Source: Aurifilum marmelostoma (lineage: Eukaryota; Ascomycota; Sordariomycetes; Diaporthales; Cryphonectriaceae). Taken from it: DNA of 64,000 bases. Below the pieces are notes generated by a model. That model was given only the letters and a program-made list of their open reading frames with translations, was not told the DNA's origin and made no database searches. Positions within the stretch are counted from its first letter, which is position 1; every line of letters begins with the position of its first letter. The translations under genes and the position numbers were made by a program. The DNA is taken from positions 1 through 64,000 of the forward strand of contig JAMXSV010000023.1 of NCBI GenBank assembly GCA_027559495.1, in the 5' to 3' direction. Of the stretch, positions 12,921-23,516 are shown in pieces.

Positions 12921-13012
12921 GGTCGAGTGGTGTAGTGGTTATCACGTGTCGTTCACAGTATTAATGTGAGCTTTCTCCGACAAGGTCCCCGGTTCGATCC
13001 CGGGCTCGATCA
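12921..13012 (+). tRNA. tRNA-Val (anticodon CAC) with a 19-nt intron
   Basis: The cloverleaf can be drawn by hand: acceptor GGTCGAG pairs with CTCGATC, the D arm carries AGTGGTTA, the anticodon stem is TGTCG/CGACA, and the T arm is CCCGG-TTCGATC-CCGGG with discriminator A. The anticodon CAC sits at 12,954-12,956. An intron at 12,958-12,976 begins one base 3' of the anticodon, the canonical site, and contains GTGAG, which can pair with the anticodon region. Spliced length is 73 nt. A T-run at 13,014-13,018 serves as the Pol III terminator. Internal A and B boxes are present. Confidence 0.92.
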
Positions 13013-13952
13013 GTTTTTGCTTTTTCGTGTAGTTACTTACCGTTTACTTCTTGCTCAAGCCAGATAAATGGCAGTTAGTTGTTTGTATGTTCCTTGGATA
13101 GTGATGATGGCTCCTGGGAGGGAGGTTTCCGTTTTACAGATTTACTACTAACTACTTACTATATATATATATTTATATATATCATCACTGATGGATGAAT
13201 GGTGACAGACGACGTTGGAGCTGCCTAGGTAAATGCGCAATATGTACGTGAACCCTTTCGCGGGACTTGTATGGGTGAGTATAGCTGAGCGAAGTGTCAA
13301 TTGACCAAGGATTGATTCATCAAGACTTCGTTGGTTATGATGAGGATAGATAGATACTTCATGAGTGTATCGTTTAGGCGAGCGAGATGGTGCTCCCTCC
13401 CACATGTGGACGGACGGACCATCGACATGAAACAAACCATTCTTGCTTGTCCAAACAAAACCATCACGAGCGGTATTATATATAATAGTCCTTGGCTATA
13501 AATATACACAAACAAGCTTGAAGATAATTCCTTGATATTATTGTGATAAAAATAACTCTTGAATCTGCTGGTTCATGCGTCGTTAAAGCTCAGGCCCGGT
13601 TCCGCCCAGTACAATCCGGTCGAGATGATGCTCAATGCCCCCGCCATCCAACCATCCACCCATACATACTTGGCTATATACATGTACACCGGCCGAGCGG
13701 AAATCGGGGACCTGGGATGTTCGCCTCGAGTATACCAGCACGGCCCGCACATTAAAGGAACCATTACATATGCGCTTTGTCTCTCCAAACATGCGTTCGA
13801 TTGTGGCCCGGTCCACATGTCCCTGCCCGCCCCTGCTTATGTACTCGTAATGACAGACAGTAATGGTACAAAAAGAGTTTTGTTTTTCTTTTGTTGGCAA
13901 AAGGAAAACTCATCAGAAAAAAAGAGAAATCCCAAGAATCGAAAATAATCTT

Positions 13953-13986
<34 letters not shown>

Positions 13987-14673
13987 GCCCCAATGCATCT
14001 CTTTGGTTTGGACTCCGAGTGCCAAAATGAACGCTTTCCATCCAGGGGGTATCTCCTCAAAAAAATAAAACAAATCAAGAATGTATATAATATCTTCTTC
14101 TTTTCCTCTTCGGTGTACAGAGGCAAGGTGCCCGATGTCCAAAGTGAGAAAGGAAGAGTGGAGGAAGGGGTGAAGGTCAAATAAAAGTAAGCAATGACAC
14201 CAGTAATGCTGACGACGATGAGTAGAATATGTTCGGGAGGATAAACAGCTCTGTGGTGAGGGGAACAGCGCTGGTTGTCGGTGCGGTGGCGGTGTAGGTG
14301 ATGGATATGGCGGTGACCGCAGTCCCTGACTACGAGCCGAGGGTGGGGAAAACCAATCTCTCTATTTTCCTTTCTATGCACGGCCCGATCCGATCATTTC
14401 GAGTCATTCAGTCGTGATGGGAGAGTGAAAGGCAAAATCTTGGAGGGGCATTTGTGTATGTGCCCGATTTGTAGCAGAGAGAAAGAAATGGCGAGTTGTG
14501 GTTGCATGAGATTGGGCGGGGGATAGTTTCGAGAGCGAAATCCTCGGGGGTTCGGAATATGTTGTTCTTTGTCGATATGGGGTGAACCGAGTGCGCGGTG
14601 GTTGGGCGGGAGTGTGCGTGCGTACGTGCGAGAGGGTTGGTGCAGTATCTCCGCAGAGAGAGGTACGTATCCA
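13013..14673. other. Intergenic, no gene recognised
   Basis: The stretch between the tRNA and the 3' end of the serine-rich protein gene has normal composition. It holds a T-run terminator next to the tRNA, a short TA-rich patch near 13,160-13,180 and a 31-base A run (13,954-13,984). Several overlapping open frames on both strands have no recognisable family and no consistent codon character. Part of it is probably the 3' UTR of the minus-strand gene. Confidence 0.6.
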
Positions 14674-17600
14674 TCAGCTCGCAGAGCCCCATCCCTTCTT
14701 GACAGCCGCCACAGCCAGGCCCACGACAGCGCCGATGATGAGCAGCCCGACGACCGACATGCAGCGGTTGAGCATGCGCCACCACTTGGCATTCTCGTAG
14801 CGGAGCTCATCGACCGACTCGATGTGGCGGTCGTACTCGTGCGACCGGGTGCGGACCGCGAGGTCGCTGTAGCTCGAGTCCCTCTGTACCATGGCAAGCG
14901 GCGAGGGCTTGGGCAGCGGCAGCACGGCGCCGATCATCCAGGAGAAGGGGAAGATGAAGCCGAACACGAAGAGCACCACCTGGGCATTACGCCGCCCGAA
15001 CATGCCGCTCTCTGCCGACCAGGCCACAGAGGGCGTGTCCCAGATAGTGTACCGAGCGCGGACGTCCCGGCGCAGGTGCGGGGACCACAAGCTTGATGTC
15101 ATGCGCCGTATGCTCCTCCGGATCCCAAACTCGTCGTTTGCCGAGTCGGCCCCGATCTCCATGCTCCCCAGCCTTGATGTCCGCCGGCCGTCGTGTCCAT
15201 ACTCGCCCTCCTTGGGCCGCCTCCGGGGGCTGTAGATGCCATGGGGGAAATTCTCAGACATTGGTGATGCGCTGTGGTGTAGCGTCGAGCCGGGACGGCT
15301 GCTGCTCAGGTCGGACATGCTGGAGATGGAGGTCGACCTGAGGAATTTGCGCTCTCCGCTGCCATAGTAGACCTTGGCCCACAGGGGGATGGTGTTACTG
15401 AAGGATCGCATGCTGGCAGATGAGTGCAGGTTCCTCTCCGAGTGGTTGCCATGAGCGAACAGCTCCGAGAGCCTAGACCGCGACGGCCTGGGGCTGATCT
15501 GGTGAAGGTCCCCGAGGCCGTCGCCGTCCTCGTCGTGGTCCCGGATCGTGCCGCGATACGGCGGGCGGTAAGATGGGCTTGGCTTCTCGAGGGAGCCGGG
15601 CTGCGAGTTGGAGTTGGATCTGGAACGCGAGGCGGCCTCCAGCTCGGCAGCCAGCGACGATGAGATGCTGAGCATCTGCCTGCTGTGAGAGCTCCAGCCC
15701 CGGCTGCTGCGCCTCTCGTGGCTGCCATGGCTGCCCGGCACCGATATTGACCCGAGCGAGTTGCGGGTCCCGCTCGAGCTCTCGGGCTCCGTCTCGGACT
15801 GGACCGTCGAGAGCTGGGAACTCCACTGGTGTGGCGTCGTCGGCAGTGCCATGGGAACCTCTGAGCCTGGCGCCTCCACTGGGCTGTCCCACTCGGCTGC
15901 CTCTCTCTGCTGGCGCTCCCGCTCGCGCTGCTCGTCGAGCTGTCTCTGACGGGCGGATGGACCTGGAACAGATGGTGTCGTGACCTCGTACTCGCCAGCC
16001 GGCACATCCAGATAAGCCTGTGTGGCGAAGAAGTCCTCGTGCGCGTCCTCGTTGATGATGGACGAGATGGACGATTTGGCCGACTTGCCCGACTTCTTTG
16101 CTCGGAGCTCCTCCTTGGACTTGGTCCTCGACCTGGCAGTGAAGTATCCAAACCCTTCAATGGATGGCCTGCGCGGCCTCAAAGGCGATACCACCAGGCT
16201 TTCTTGTGAGTATTCCTCGCGCGGCCGTCGAACAACGGTGGTGTCCCCAGATTCGGCCGAGTTAGGACTCGCCTCGCGGGATGGCTCGGGTGTGGGTTCT
16301 CCAAGAACAACGTAGTTTGGCTCGGCAGCAGCAGTACCGGACGGTCCAGCCTTGTCCTTCTCTTCCTCTCTCCCTTGCTGCTGCTGCTGCTGCTCCTCCT
16401 CCTCCTCCTCTTCCTCCTCCTCTGCCTCCTCCTGCGTATACAGCGACGGAACGGCGGCTGACGGCGAGCCCAGGAGAGGCGCGAAGGAGCCGGACTCGGA
16501 AGGCGGGTTAAGGCTCTCTACAGAGCTCAGGGCAGAGTTGTTCTGTCCATAAACCACGTAGTTGGCCGACTCGGGGAGGCTGGAGGCTGCAGAGAGAAAA
16601 GAGTTTGCTGGTCTGAGCTCGCGTGTGTCCTGCAGCGGTGCGGGCGACTCTGGGACGGGTGACAGGACAGGGCTGCTGGGGCCATACACCCTGTAATTTG
16701 GATTCTCGGAAGTTGATGACGCTGCTGAGTCGAGGGATCCGATGGAGATCTGAGGCTGAAGCTGGGGCCCGTATGGGTTTCTCAGCGCCCGCGAGGAGGG
16801 CCCGATCTTGGGCGACTCAGCGAGTGCCTCGTCAGAAACCTCCTCGTCGTCGCTGTGCCCGTAGACCTTGTAGTTGGTGGTCTCAAAGTCCGTCGACCCG
16901 GTCTGCGCAGTGGCGAAGGATGGCTGTGGCCGGAGGTGAGGATCCACTAGGCTCTCGTCTGAATCCTGTCCCTCTCCTTGCTCTCCCTCTGGTGCCTGTA
17001 CTCGGAGATCTGGTGGACCAGCCTGGCTGGCGTGCCGGTAGACCTTGTAGTTGGTGTTGTCAGAGCCAGTGGATGGGGTTCGGGAGCGAGCTGGCGCCTC
17101 TTGCTCGTGATAATGCTGATGATCTTGTTCTTCTTCGACATCAGAGTCATTGTCCGCACGATTGTCGTCACGACAAGGAGTGTCAGTCTCGGGTCCTGCG
17201 GGCAGTGGAGTCTCGGTTGTATCAGAGCCAGGTGAGTGGGCCGGATGTTTCCCCTTGGCGTCAGGGTCAGGAAGGTTCGGCACCCTACGGAGGCCCCCCA
17301 CCATGCGACCGATCCAGGACGGGGCTGAAGAAGGTTCGATAACCTCGGCAGGATGCTCAGTGATGGTCTCTTGGTAGGAGGAACCAGGCGAGGATGGCAC
17401 AGGCGTGGCAGGTGTCAGGCTGCGGTCGGGGATGGTCTCCGCCAGGGATGAGCTCGGCCTTTCGTAGTGGCTGGACGCATAAGAGGACACGCCCTCGTGC
17501 GAGCTGGCCTGTGAGACGCGCGGCGTGGTCGGGAACGAGTGCAGCTGTGAGGACCTGAGCCCCATGCCGGCATACTCGGACAATCCTGACGAGGAGCGTG

Positions 17601-18213
17601 GAGGATAATACGACTGTGATGGTTTCGGATCCGAGTCTCTCGGACGCTGTGGGACCAGGGAGAAGGTCTTGTCCTCGTTCAGGACTGCGACGAATTTGCT
17701 GCGGCGGGAGCTGGGGCGACGCGGGCCGCCTGGGGGGGACGAGGCTCTCGACAAGGGTGGTGGCTCGAGATCGCTGACATGGGACGAGATGGACTGGCGC
17801 GACTGGCGTCCGCGACCAGGTAAGCTGCTGGAGCCGGCGACAACATTGGACGAGGGAGAGACAGGGAGGACCGTAGGGGTCATCGCAGGGGCGGCGGCAG
17901 TGCCATATCGTGGCTCGGTGAATGATGTGCCCTGAGATGTAGCAGATCGCCATTCTGAAACAGCATCATCCCGTCGCTTCGACGGTGGATAGTATCGTCC
18001 ATTGTCGCTGCTACTATTTGTTGTCTTTCCAAATGTCGGTCCGCCCCGTCCATTATTGTTGTCTGTGTTGCTACTGAACTCATGCGACTCTTCCTGCGGC
18101 CGAGCCGCCTCTGAGGAGTTGCGCGCGCGCGGAGGCGAGTACGGCACGACTCGGATGGCGCTGGACTGCTGTTGTAGCGGTGATCGGTCCGGCTGGTCTG
18201 ACGGCGCCGACAT
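14674..18213 (-). CDS. Large serine-rich, mostly disordered protein with two C-terminal membrane segments
   Basis: A single 1,179-residue open frame. Most of the chain is low-complexity Ser/Pro/Glu/Arg sequence expected to be disordered, with a Glu run followed by a Gln run at about 16,370-16,430. Near the C-terminus are two hydrophobic segments, the first around VVLFVFGFIFPFSWMIGAV and the second around VVGLLIIGAVVGLAVAAV close to the end. The product is therefore likely a membrane-anchored protein with a long cytosolic N-terminal region. Five copies of a short N-Y-x-V-Y/L motif are spaced through the middle (findings). Similar serine-rich proteins are common in filamentous ascomycetes without a known role, and I cannot name this one. 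The ATG at 18,213 is the first in frame and fits. Many phosphorylatable Ser clusters suggest kinase regulation (inference). Confidence 0.8.
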   Translation of the reverse strand: MSAPSDQPDRSPLQQQSSAIRVVPYSPPRARNSSEAARPQEESHEFSSNTDNNNGRGGPTFGKTTNSSSDNGRYYPPSKRRDDAVSEWRSATSQGTSFTEPRYGTAAAPAMTPTVLPVSPSSNVVAGSSSLPGRGRQSRQSISSHVSDLEPPPLSRASSPPGGPRRPSSRRSKFVAVLNEDKTFSLVPQRPRDSDPKPSQSYYPPRSSSGLSEYAGMGLRSSQLHSFPTTPRVSQASSHEGVSSYASSHYERPSSSLAETIPDRSLTPATPVPSSPGSSYQETITEHPAEVIEPSSAPSWIGRMVGGLRRVPNLPDPDAKGKHPAHSPGSDTTETPLPAGPETDTPCRDDNRADNDSDVEEEQDHQHYHEQEAPARSRTPSTGSDNTNYKVYRHASQAGPPDLRVQAPEGEQGEGQDSDESLVDPHLRPQPSFATAQTGSTDFETTNYKVYGHSDDEEVSDEALAESPKIGPSSRALRNPYGPQLQPQISIGSLDSAASSTSENPNYRVYGPSSPVLSPVPESPAPLQDTRELRPANSFLSAASSLPESANYVVYGQNNSALSSVESLNPPSESGSFAPLLGSPSAAVPSLYTQEEAEEEEEEEEEEQQQQQQGREEEKDKAGPSGTAAAEPNYVVLGEPTPEPSREASPNSAESGDTTVVRRPREEYSQESLVVSPLRPRRPSIEGFGYFTARSRTKSKEELRAKKSGKSAKSSISSIINEDAHEDFFATQAYLDVPAGEYEVTTPSVPGPSARQRQLDEQRERERQQREAAEWDSPVEAPGSEVPMALPTTPHQWSSQLSTVQSETEPESSSGTRNSLGSISVPGSHGSHERRSSRGWSSHSRQMLSISSSLAAELEAASRSRSNSNSQPGSLEKPSPSYRPPYRGTIRDHDEDGDGLGDLHQISPRPSRSRLSELFAHGNHSERNLHSSASMRSFSNTIPLWAKVYYGSGERKFLRSTSISSMSDLSSSRPGSTLHHSASPMSENFPHGIYSPRRRPKEGEYGHDGRRTSRLGSMEIGADSANDEFGIRRSIRRMTSSLWSPHLRRDVRARYTIWDTPSVAWSAESGMFGRRNAQVVLFVFGFIFPFSWMIGAVLPLPKPSPLAMVQRDSSYSDLAVRTRSHEYDRHIESVDELRYENAKWWRMLNRCMSVVGLLIIGAVVGLAVAAVKKGWGSAS

Positions 18214-21200
18214 TCTGCACCAGGGCCGGTGCGCTGAATGTCTTGTTCAGAAAAGCAACGAGGCCGACGATCAAGCTCGGGACATTGCGGTTTCATGCGT
18301 GCTGCTGCTGACTCTTTTCAATGCGACCCTCTGCGTCTTGTTGGTTCTTCTTGTTACGGTCGGCCGACTCGGCTGAGTATTCTCGAGGATTGGCAGGGCC
18401 TGGAACCAATGCTGGCGCGGGGGCGACGTCGAAGATCCTGTCTTGACTCGCAGGCGAGAGCAAAACCCCGGTGTCGCGTTTGGAAGCTCGATCTGCCTCG
18501 AGCTGTTCCCGGGGAGTCGGTTGTATAGACAGAACGGCAGATAGGGGCAATAATAATAATAATAATAAGCGCAAGGACAATTAGGAATAGACCTCGGCAG
18601 AAAAGCGCAAGTAACGACAAAACGCTATAGGAAAAAATAGTCAAGAAAGAGGAAAAGAAAAAAGGGAAGTGAATGATAGACAGCAACAATAGTAGTATTG
18701 ATGGTAGTGAGGACGAGGAGGATGAGGATGATAATGATGATGATGTTGTTGTTGTTGGTTGAAATGAGGGTCACATCCGCAAAATGGATGACAAGGAGTG
18801 GTTTCGAGAAATTAAAGACAGGTCAGTGCTGGTCAGCTTCATTAAAAGAGATCTGTGGTCAATCGACAGGTCGAGAGGCACGCAAAAACTCAATGCGATG
18901 CAGCGGTGCCAACCAACCACGGGGCGACTACAGCGTTTGCCTTTTCCCCCTTAAGGAACGTCTGGTGTGAGGGCGAGGATGGCAGGAAAAGGACAAGAGG
19001 AAAGCTCTCGTTGCAAGCCAAGAAAGAGGTGCAGACGAGGAGCGCCCAGTCGCGAGCCTGTACCCCCATAATTTTTCCTTCCCAGTCGACATGATATCCA
19101 CCATGTGGTATAATTGCGAGTGGGCGCTGGCGGATCTTGGACACCATTTGAGGACTAGCTCGGAGTCGCAGCCAGGGACAGCTCACCGACCATCGCGTGA
19201 AGGGGATGGTGCATGGCCGTCCAGAGGATTGCCCACCAGCAGAAATCCCCAGGTCCACAAGATCCCAGGCATTCAGGCTCGAGTGCCCTGGCGCGTAGTA
19301 TGTATGTGTGTGTGTGTGTGCGCGTGCGTGCTGTGCAGTAGGCCTGCATTGGTGCGCCAGGTACGGTACCACCAACCATGTCGCGCGGCTCGGTTTCAAG
19401 GCCGAGAAGCTGCTAGAGATCCTGCGCGTCTCTCTGGCTCGGCCGCGCTCATGCAGCCTCCAGGAGACCTGCAGGTCGGCAAACGAGCTGCGCACAAAGG
19501 AACGCCGGCGCCTCAGTCCAGAAACGGGATCGGCGGGCCAGAGTTTCCCAGCAGGATGGAAACAAGAGCTGGGGTGTGCGCCGCCGCCTGGTTCTGCCTG
19601 CTTTGGTTGTGTGCATGCATAAATTACGGTCCCCCCCTTGAATGAAATAGACCTGGATCCGCCACATGGCAAGCCTGAATCCCAGCCGTCATCAAGAGCC
19701 AAGACGCCTCTTTCAACGGATGGAGCAGGTGGGCGTATTGTTCTGCTCTCAAGTTTCCTGTCTATGCAGATAAAGACCTCGTGTATGCGCGCAATTGCAA
19801 TCGATAGCTGTGTCGTGATCAGGCGCTAGGAACGGTCCCTGGTCAGATCTGGATCTCGAGAGGATCTGGAGACCGTGCTCTGCTGCACAAAAAAATTCTT
19901 TCATGCATGCTTCGCTGGCCATGCAGTAATGCAGGAGAGGTGCATCTCAATTCTCAATCCGACGCACGTCGAGCTGACACGTCTAATTTGGGGAAAACCT
20001 TAAGCCTCGCGAGGTTGCACGTCCTCTCCGTCTGGTACAGGCCGTTCGTTCTCATCAAGCTCCGCCAGCGCAACAAGACGGTGAGAGGTAGAAGAATAGA
20101 CGCTGTCTCAAGAGCCGCCGCGTTGCAGGCTCAACCAGCTGCGACCACCTGCACCAGGGAAGTGCAGGGCTTCGAGGGGGAGTATCCAAGTACAGGGATT
20201 TCCAGCAGGATCGTGAGCAGCACAACTGGAGACGCAAGCGCGTGCTGGCGCTGGTGATGCAGCCAAGCGCCGGTTCAGAGCCGTCCCATGCCATCTGATT
20301 ATGAGTGAACGCATTGCGCTGTTCTGCCGTGTCCACTTTTCACAGCAGGTTGTTCCCAATGGTCTTGACAGATCTGCCCAGTCTCCACGTTTCCTCTGGC
20401 TCTGACAGGCAGTGGATGTTTCACGTCGACGAGAAAAACCCATCATCGGCGCCAAAGTAGAACATGGGTACCACGGCGGCAGAACAGCAGTACTCGGCAT
20501 CACCAGATCTCTGCAGTCCAGATCCCTGAAGACACCAGCGGGGATCATTTCTGTGCCTGAAGTTGCTGTGCTGGAGTAGTAGGGCAACCAGACCTGCGAG
20601 ACCAAGGGAAATTGAGTCTTCATGCAGAGAGATCAATGGTGACAACGCGACTATATGCGACCAAGAAAAGAGGGCGGCCATCGGTTTCGCAACACCAGCG
20701 AATGTGGCTGGTGGAGGGTTCCGACTGGCCAGGTCCATGGATGGCGTGTTTCCGGTACTAGCCAGTAGGGCTGCTCCCGCGGTGGGCAACATCGCTGGTG
20801 AGTGTACAACCTGCTACTACCAGTCATCAGCCAGACGGGACTGCTGTGCGGGGCTGCCGTTCTAGAAGGCCGCTAGAAGGTTACCTTTCTCTATTTATAA
20901 ACTGGGGGCTCTCCTCTGGCCGGTACGGCGCTTCTGCGATCATGCGATATGGATGATCTGACGTCGTTGGGTATCGACGTGGTGGCAGCACTGGCCTTGA
21001 GATCATTGACGATGATGGCTTGACCTGGCAGTTGAGTTTTGAATCGCCTCACGAAGCCCAACATGGACTGGTACGGGCGTACAGTAAAATAACCATGCTA
21101 AGGTGCCAGACCGACAGCCGACGGGACTGAAACCTTAAGGTATCCACTGGATGTTGTTACGGTATAGATGATAGATTGAAGAATGCAACATGCAAGGCGA

Positions 21201-22079
21201 GGTGGAAAATGCACCAAATTCTCATGATGGGTCTGGGTCTGCGTCCGACTTGGTGGGAATCGCAGTCTTGACCAAGAAAGTGAAGAGGAAGTCACGTCCC
21301 GTAAGTGATCCCGGGCAGGCATTGGAGCAACCGCGGAGTGGGAGAGAAGGTGCGATGATCATCTCTGGAGGGGTGCATCGTTCTTGCTGAAATGGAATGC
21401 CTAAGGCACTGCAAGGGAAGGAAACCCTCTTGATGTTGCCTAATTGGGCATCTTTCAACGACGAGCCTTGCCAGCCCATGGTTGTTGCGGTCTAATTCCA
21501 ATCTAGGTGATGATCATTTCTGTGCGATGAATCCCCGGTGAGAACGAACATGGCTTCTGTTGTGGCAATTGCTGCACTGTCGTGACTGTCTGTGTGGTTC
21601 TTTACGATCACAAGCATCCTCGCCAGATCAAAAACGACCGAGATCAGCCGTCCTCAGGATCGAGGATTACCACAGGAATCTTGGGTTTCAAAGTTTTGGA
21701 GTAAGTTGGAATGCTGCAATTAATAATTTGTGACACACAGTGTCAGAACAGACACAAATCCCCCCTATTTGCCGTCAACTTGATACAGAAGCGATTCTCA
21801 CCAGGAATTTCCGCGCCAGTCTAGGTATTTTGCCACTCGATGCCTCCGCCCAGATCGCGGCACTGTCACACTGTGTGACGAATTAGTGACGGTCTCGGGT
21901 AATCACCATGGGCTTGCCTCTTGCCTCTTTGTTTTCTTTCTTTTTTTTTCTTTTTCTTTCTTTGTCCGGACTTTCATACCTCGATCAATTACAGCGTAAC
22001 GTACGTGCGTAACGTACCTGACACTTTCCGCATGTACTTACGCACTCCTCTTGCTGGACGGCGACACCTCCTCTGACTA
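18214..22079. other. Long intergenic region, no gene recognised
   Basis: 3.9 kb separates two divergent genes. It contains simple repeats (TAA repeat near 18,550; GAT/GTT repeats at 18,700-18,760; a TG/CG repeat at 19,308-19,325) and a strong pyrimidine tract at 21,925-21,965 about 115 bp before the next gene, typical of fungal promoters. Open frames of up to 270 codons (for example 18,890-19,702, minus) have no family resemblance and overlap frames on the other strand, so I do not call them. Long promoter/UTRs or non-coding RNA are possible. Confidence 0.55.
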
Positions 22080-22960
22080 ATGGACCGCGTGCTCTCAGCT
22101 CCAGAACATCTGGCCCACGCCGTCCTGGTTGCCCTCTGCGACGACGACCGAATCCAGGCTCGCGCCCTACAATATCTCACTGAGCTGCAGGATTACGCCG
22201 CCACCCTCGACAAGGCCGCCAACGCCTCGGCAGCAGCGGGAGGAGGAGGAGTGCCGCCGACCAGCTCGAACCCGAACAACCCCCTCAAGAGGAAGTCCGT
22301 CGACCAGCCTCCGCAGCTGTGCATCCAGTGCAAGGGGGCTTTCACCCTGGGCGATAACTCGCCGACGGCATGTCTGCACCACCCAGGCGATATGGCGGTT
22401 GACAGGGCCAGCGAGGTCTGGGACAATTGGGACGAGGACGTCCACGGCTCGTACGACTCACCTGAGAGCAAGGCGGCCTATCCAGAGGGCTTCACATGGT
22501 GTGAGTTGTTGTAATTGCTGTGGCCCGCGTGTTCGTTGCTCTTGCTCGGGGCTTATATTGTCGGACGCGACCCGGTACACAAGTACATCTGAGCTGGCTT
22601 TTGACTAACGTTCTGGTCGCAGCTTGTTGTGAAGGGAACGGCACGAGATCGGGTTGCACCAAGAGCTATCACCTCGCTGTCAGGAATAACCACTTCAAAC
22701 GCTTCCGCGTGTTGGAGAACGCCGTAATGAGCCCCGGCCTGGACAGGATGTTCGAGGGCCGGCTCCTGCGACCAAACGAGTTTGTCAACGAATCACTTGC
22801 GGAGGATGCGTGGGAGGCGGCGAACCACAATGCGACTCGAGAATGGGCTGCCTACGACTCGGCCGACGAAAGCGGGGCCTCGGAGAGGATCGAAGTAATC
22901 AGCGAGGGCGACGGAGAAGGTGCTGCGTCGGGTGATGAGCAGGGCATGGAAACGTTATGA
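22080..22960 (+). CDS. CHORD-like zinc-binding protein, two exons
   Basis: Exon 1 is 22,080-22,500 and exon 2 is 22,623-22,960. The intron has a GTGAGT donor, a CTAAC branch site and a CAG acceptor, and the phases agree, giving 252 residues. The spliced product has a Cys/His series resembling the CHORD zinc-binding module: CIQCKGAF, then ACLHHPGDM, then WSCC created across the splice junction, then GC-x4-H. The spacing between the YHPG-like and WSCC parts is longer than in classic CHORD proteins, and only one module is present. The C-terminus is acidic. CHORD proteins act as Hsp90/Sgt1 co-chaperones, but whether this single divergent copy does so is unknown. Similar Cys/His proteins of unknown role occur in many ascomycetes. 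A pyrimidine tract lies just upstream. Confidence 0.8.
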
Positions 22961-23516
22961 TTTATATACAGGATATGGTAGAGTTTTCTTCCTCTTCACG
23001 GTGTTTTTGGAAAAAGAGCGCAGCACTTACGAACTATATCTCTATCTACTACACGATACCCATTTCATTTCATTATCAGAGGCTTCTTTCTTCCTGCTGA
23101 GGCGAATTTTGCGATGTGTACAGCATTCAGATTCAATACCCAGGCAGCCAAGTCTTATCACGGCTTGGACAGAATGCTTTTGCTCGTACATGACATCGAA
23201 AACGTCAAGCACTCTAATGTCTTGGGTGCAGGAAAAAAAGAAGGGCCTAAGAGGCCAGAAAAGCATCAATGCGGCCAAGGACCACGTGATTCGCACTTGA
23301 ACGCATGGTGCTGATATCTCTCGACTGCAATGTTTGTATTTCTTCCCCTTTCATCTCTCCAATTGACAGACAAACAAAAGAACGAACTTCATGTTCCGCA
23401 CCGGACCACCTATTCATTGGAACCAATTACCCTTCGTGCATATCTCAAATTCAGGCGTATCACAATCACCGCATTTCCCGACCTGACCGTCAACCAACTT
23501 CAATCCAGCTCTCATT
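22961..23516. other. Intergenic between convergent genes
   Basis: The 3' flanks of the CHORD-like gene and the pheromone receptor gene. Nothing beyond presumed 3' UTRs is recognised. Confidence 0.6.

Noticed and set aside
13573..14381. Several overlapping open frames near the A31 run
   Set aside because: They depend on the homopolymer, encode poly-Lys or poly-Phe and have no family support.
18890..19702. 270-codon minus-strand open frame in the long intergenic region
   Set aside because: No recognisable domain, overlaps equally long frames on the other strand and crosses a TG repeat.
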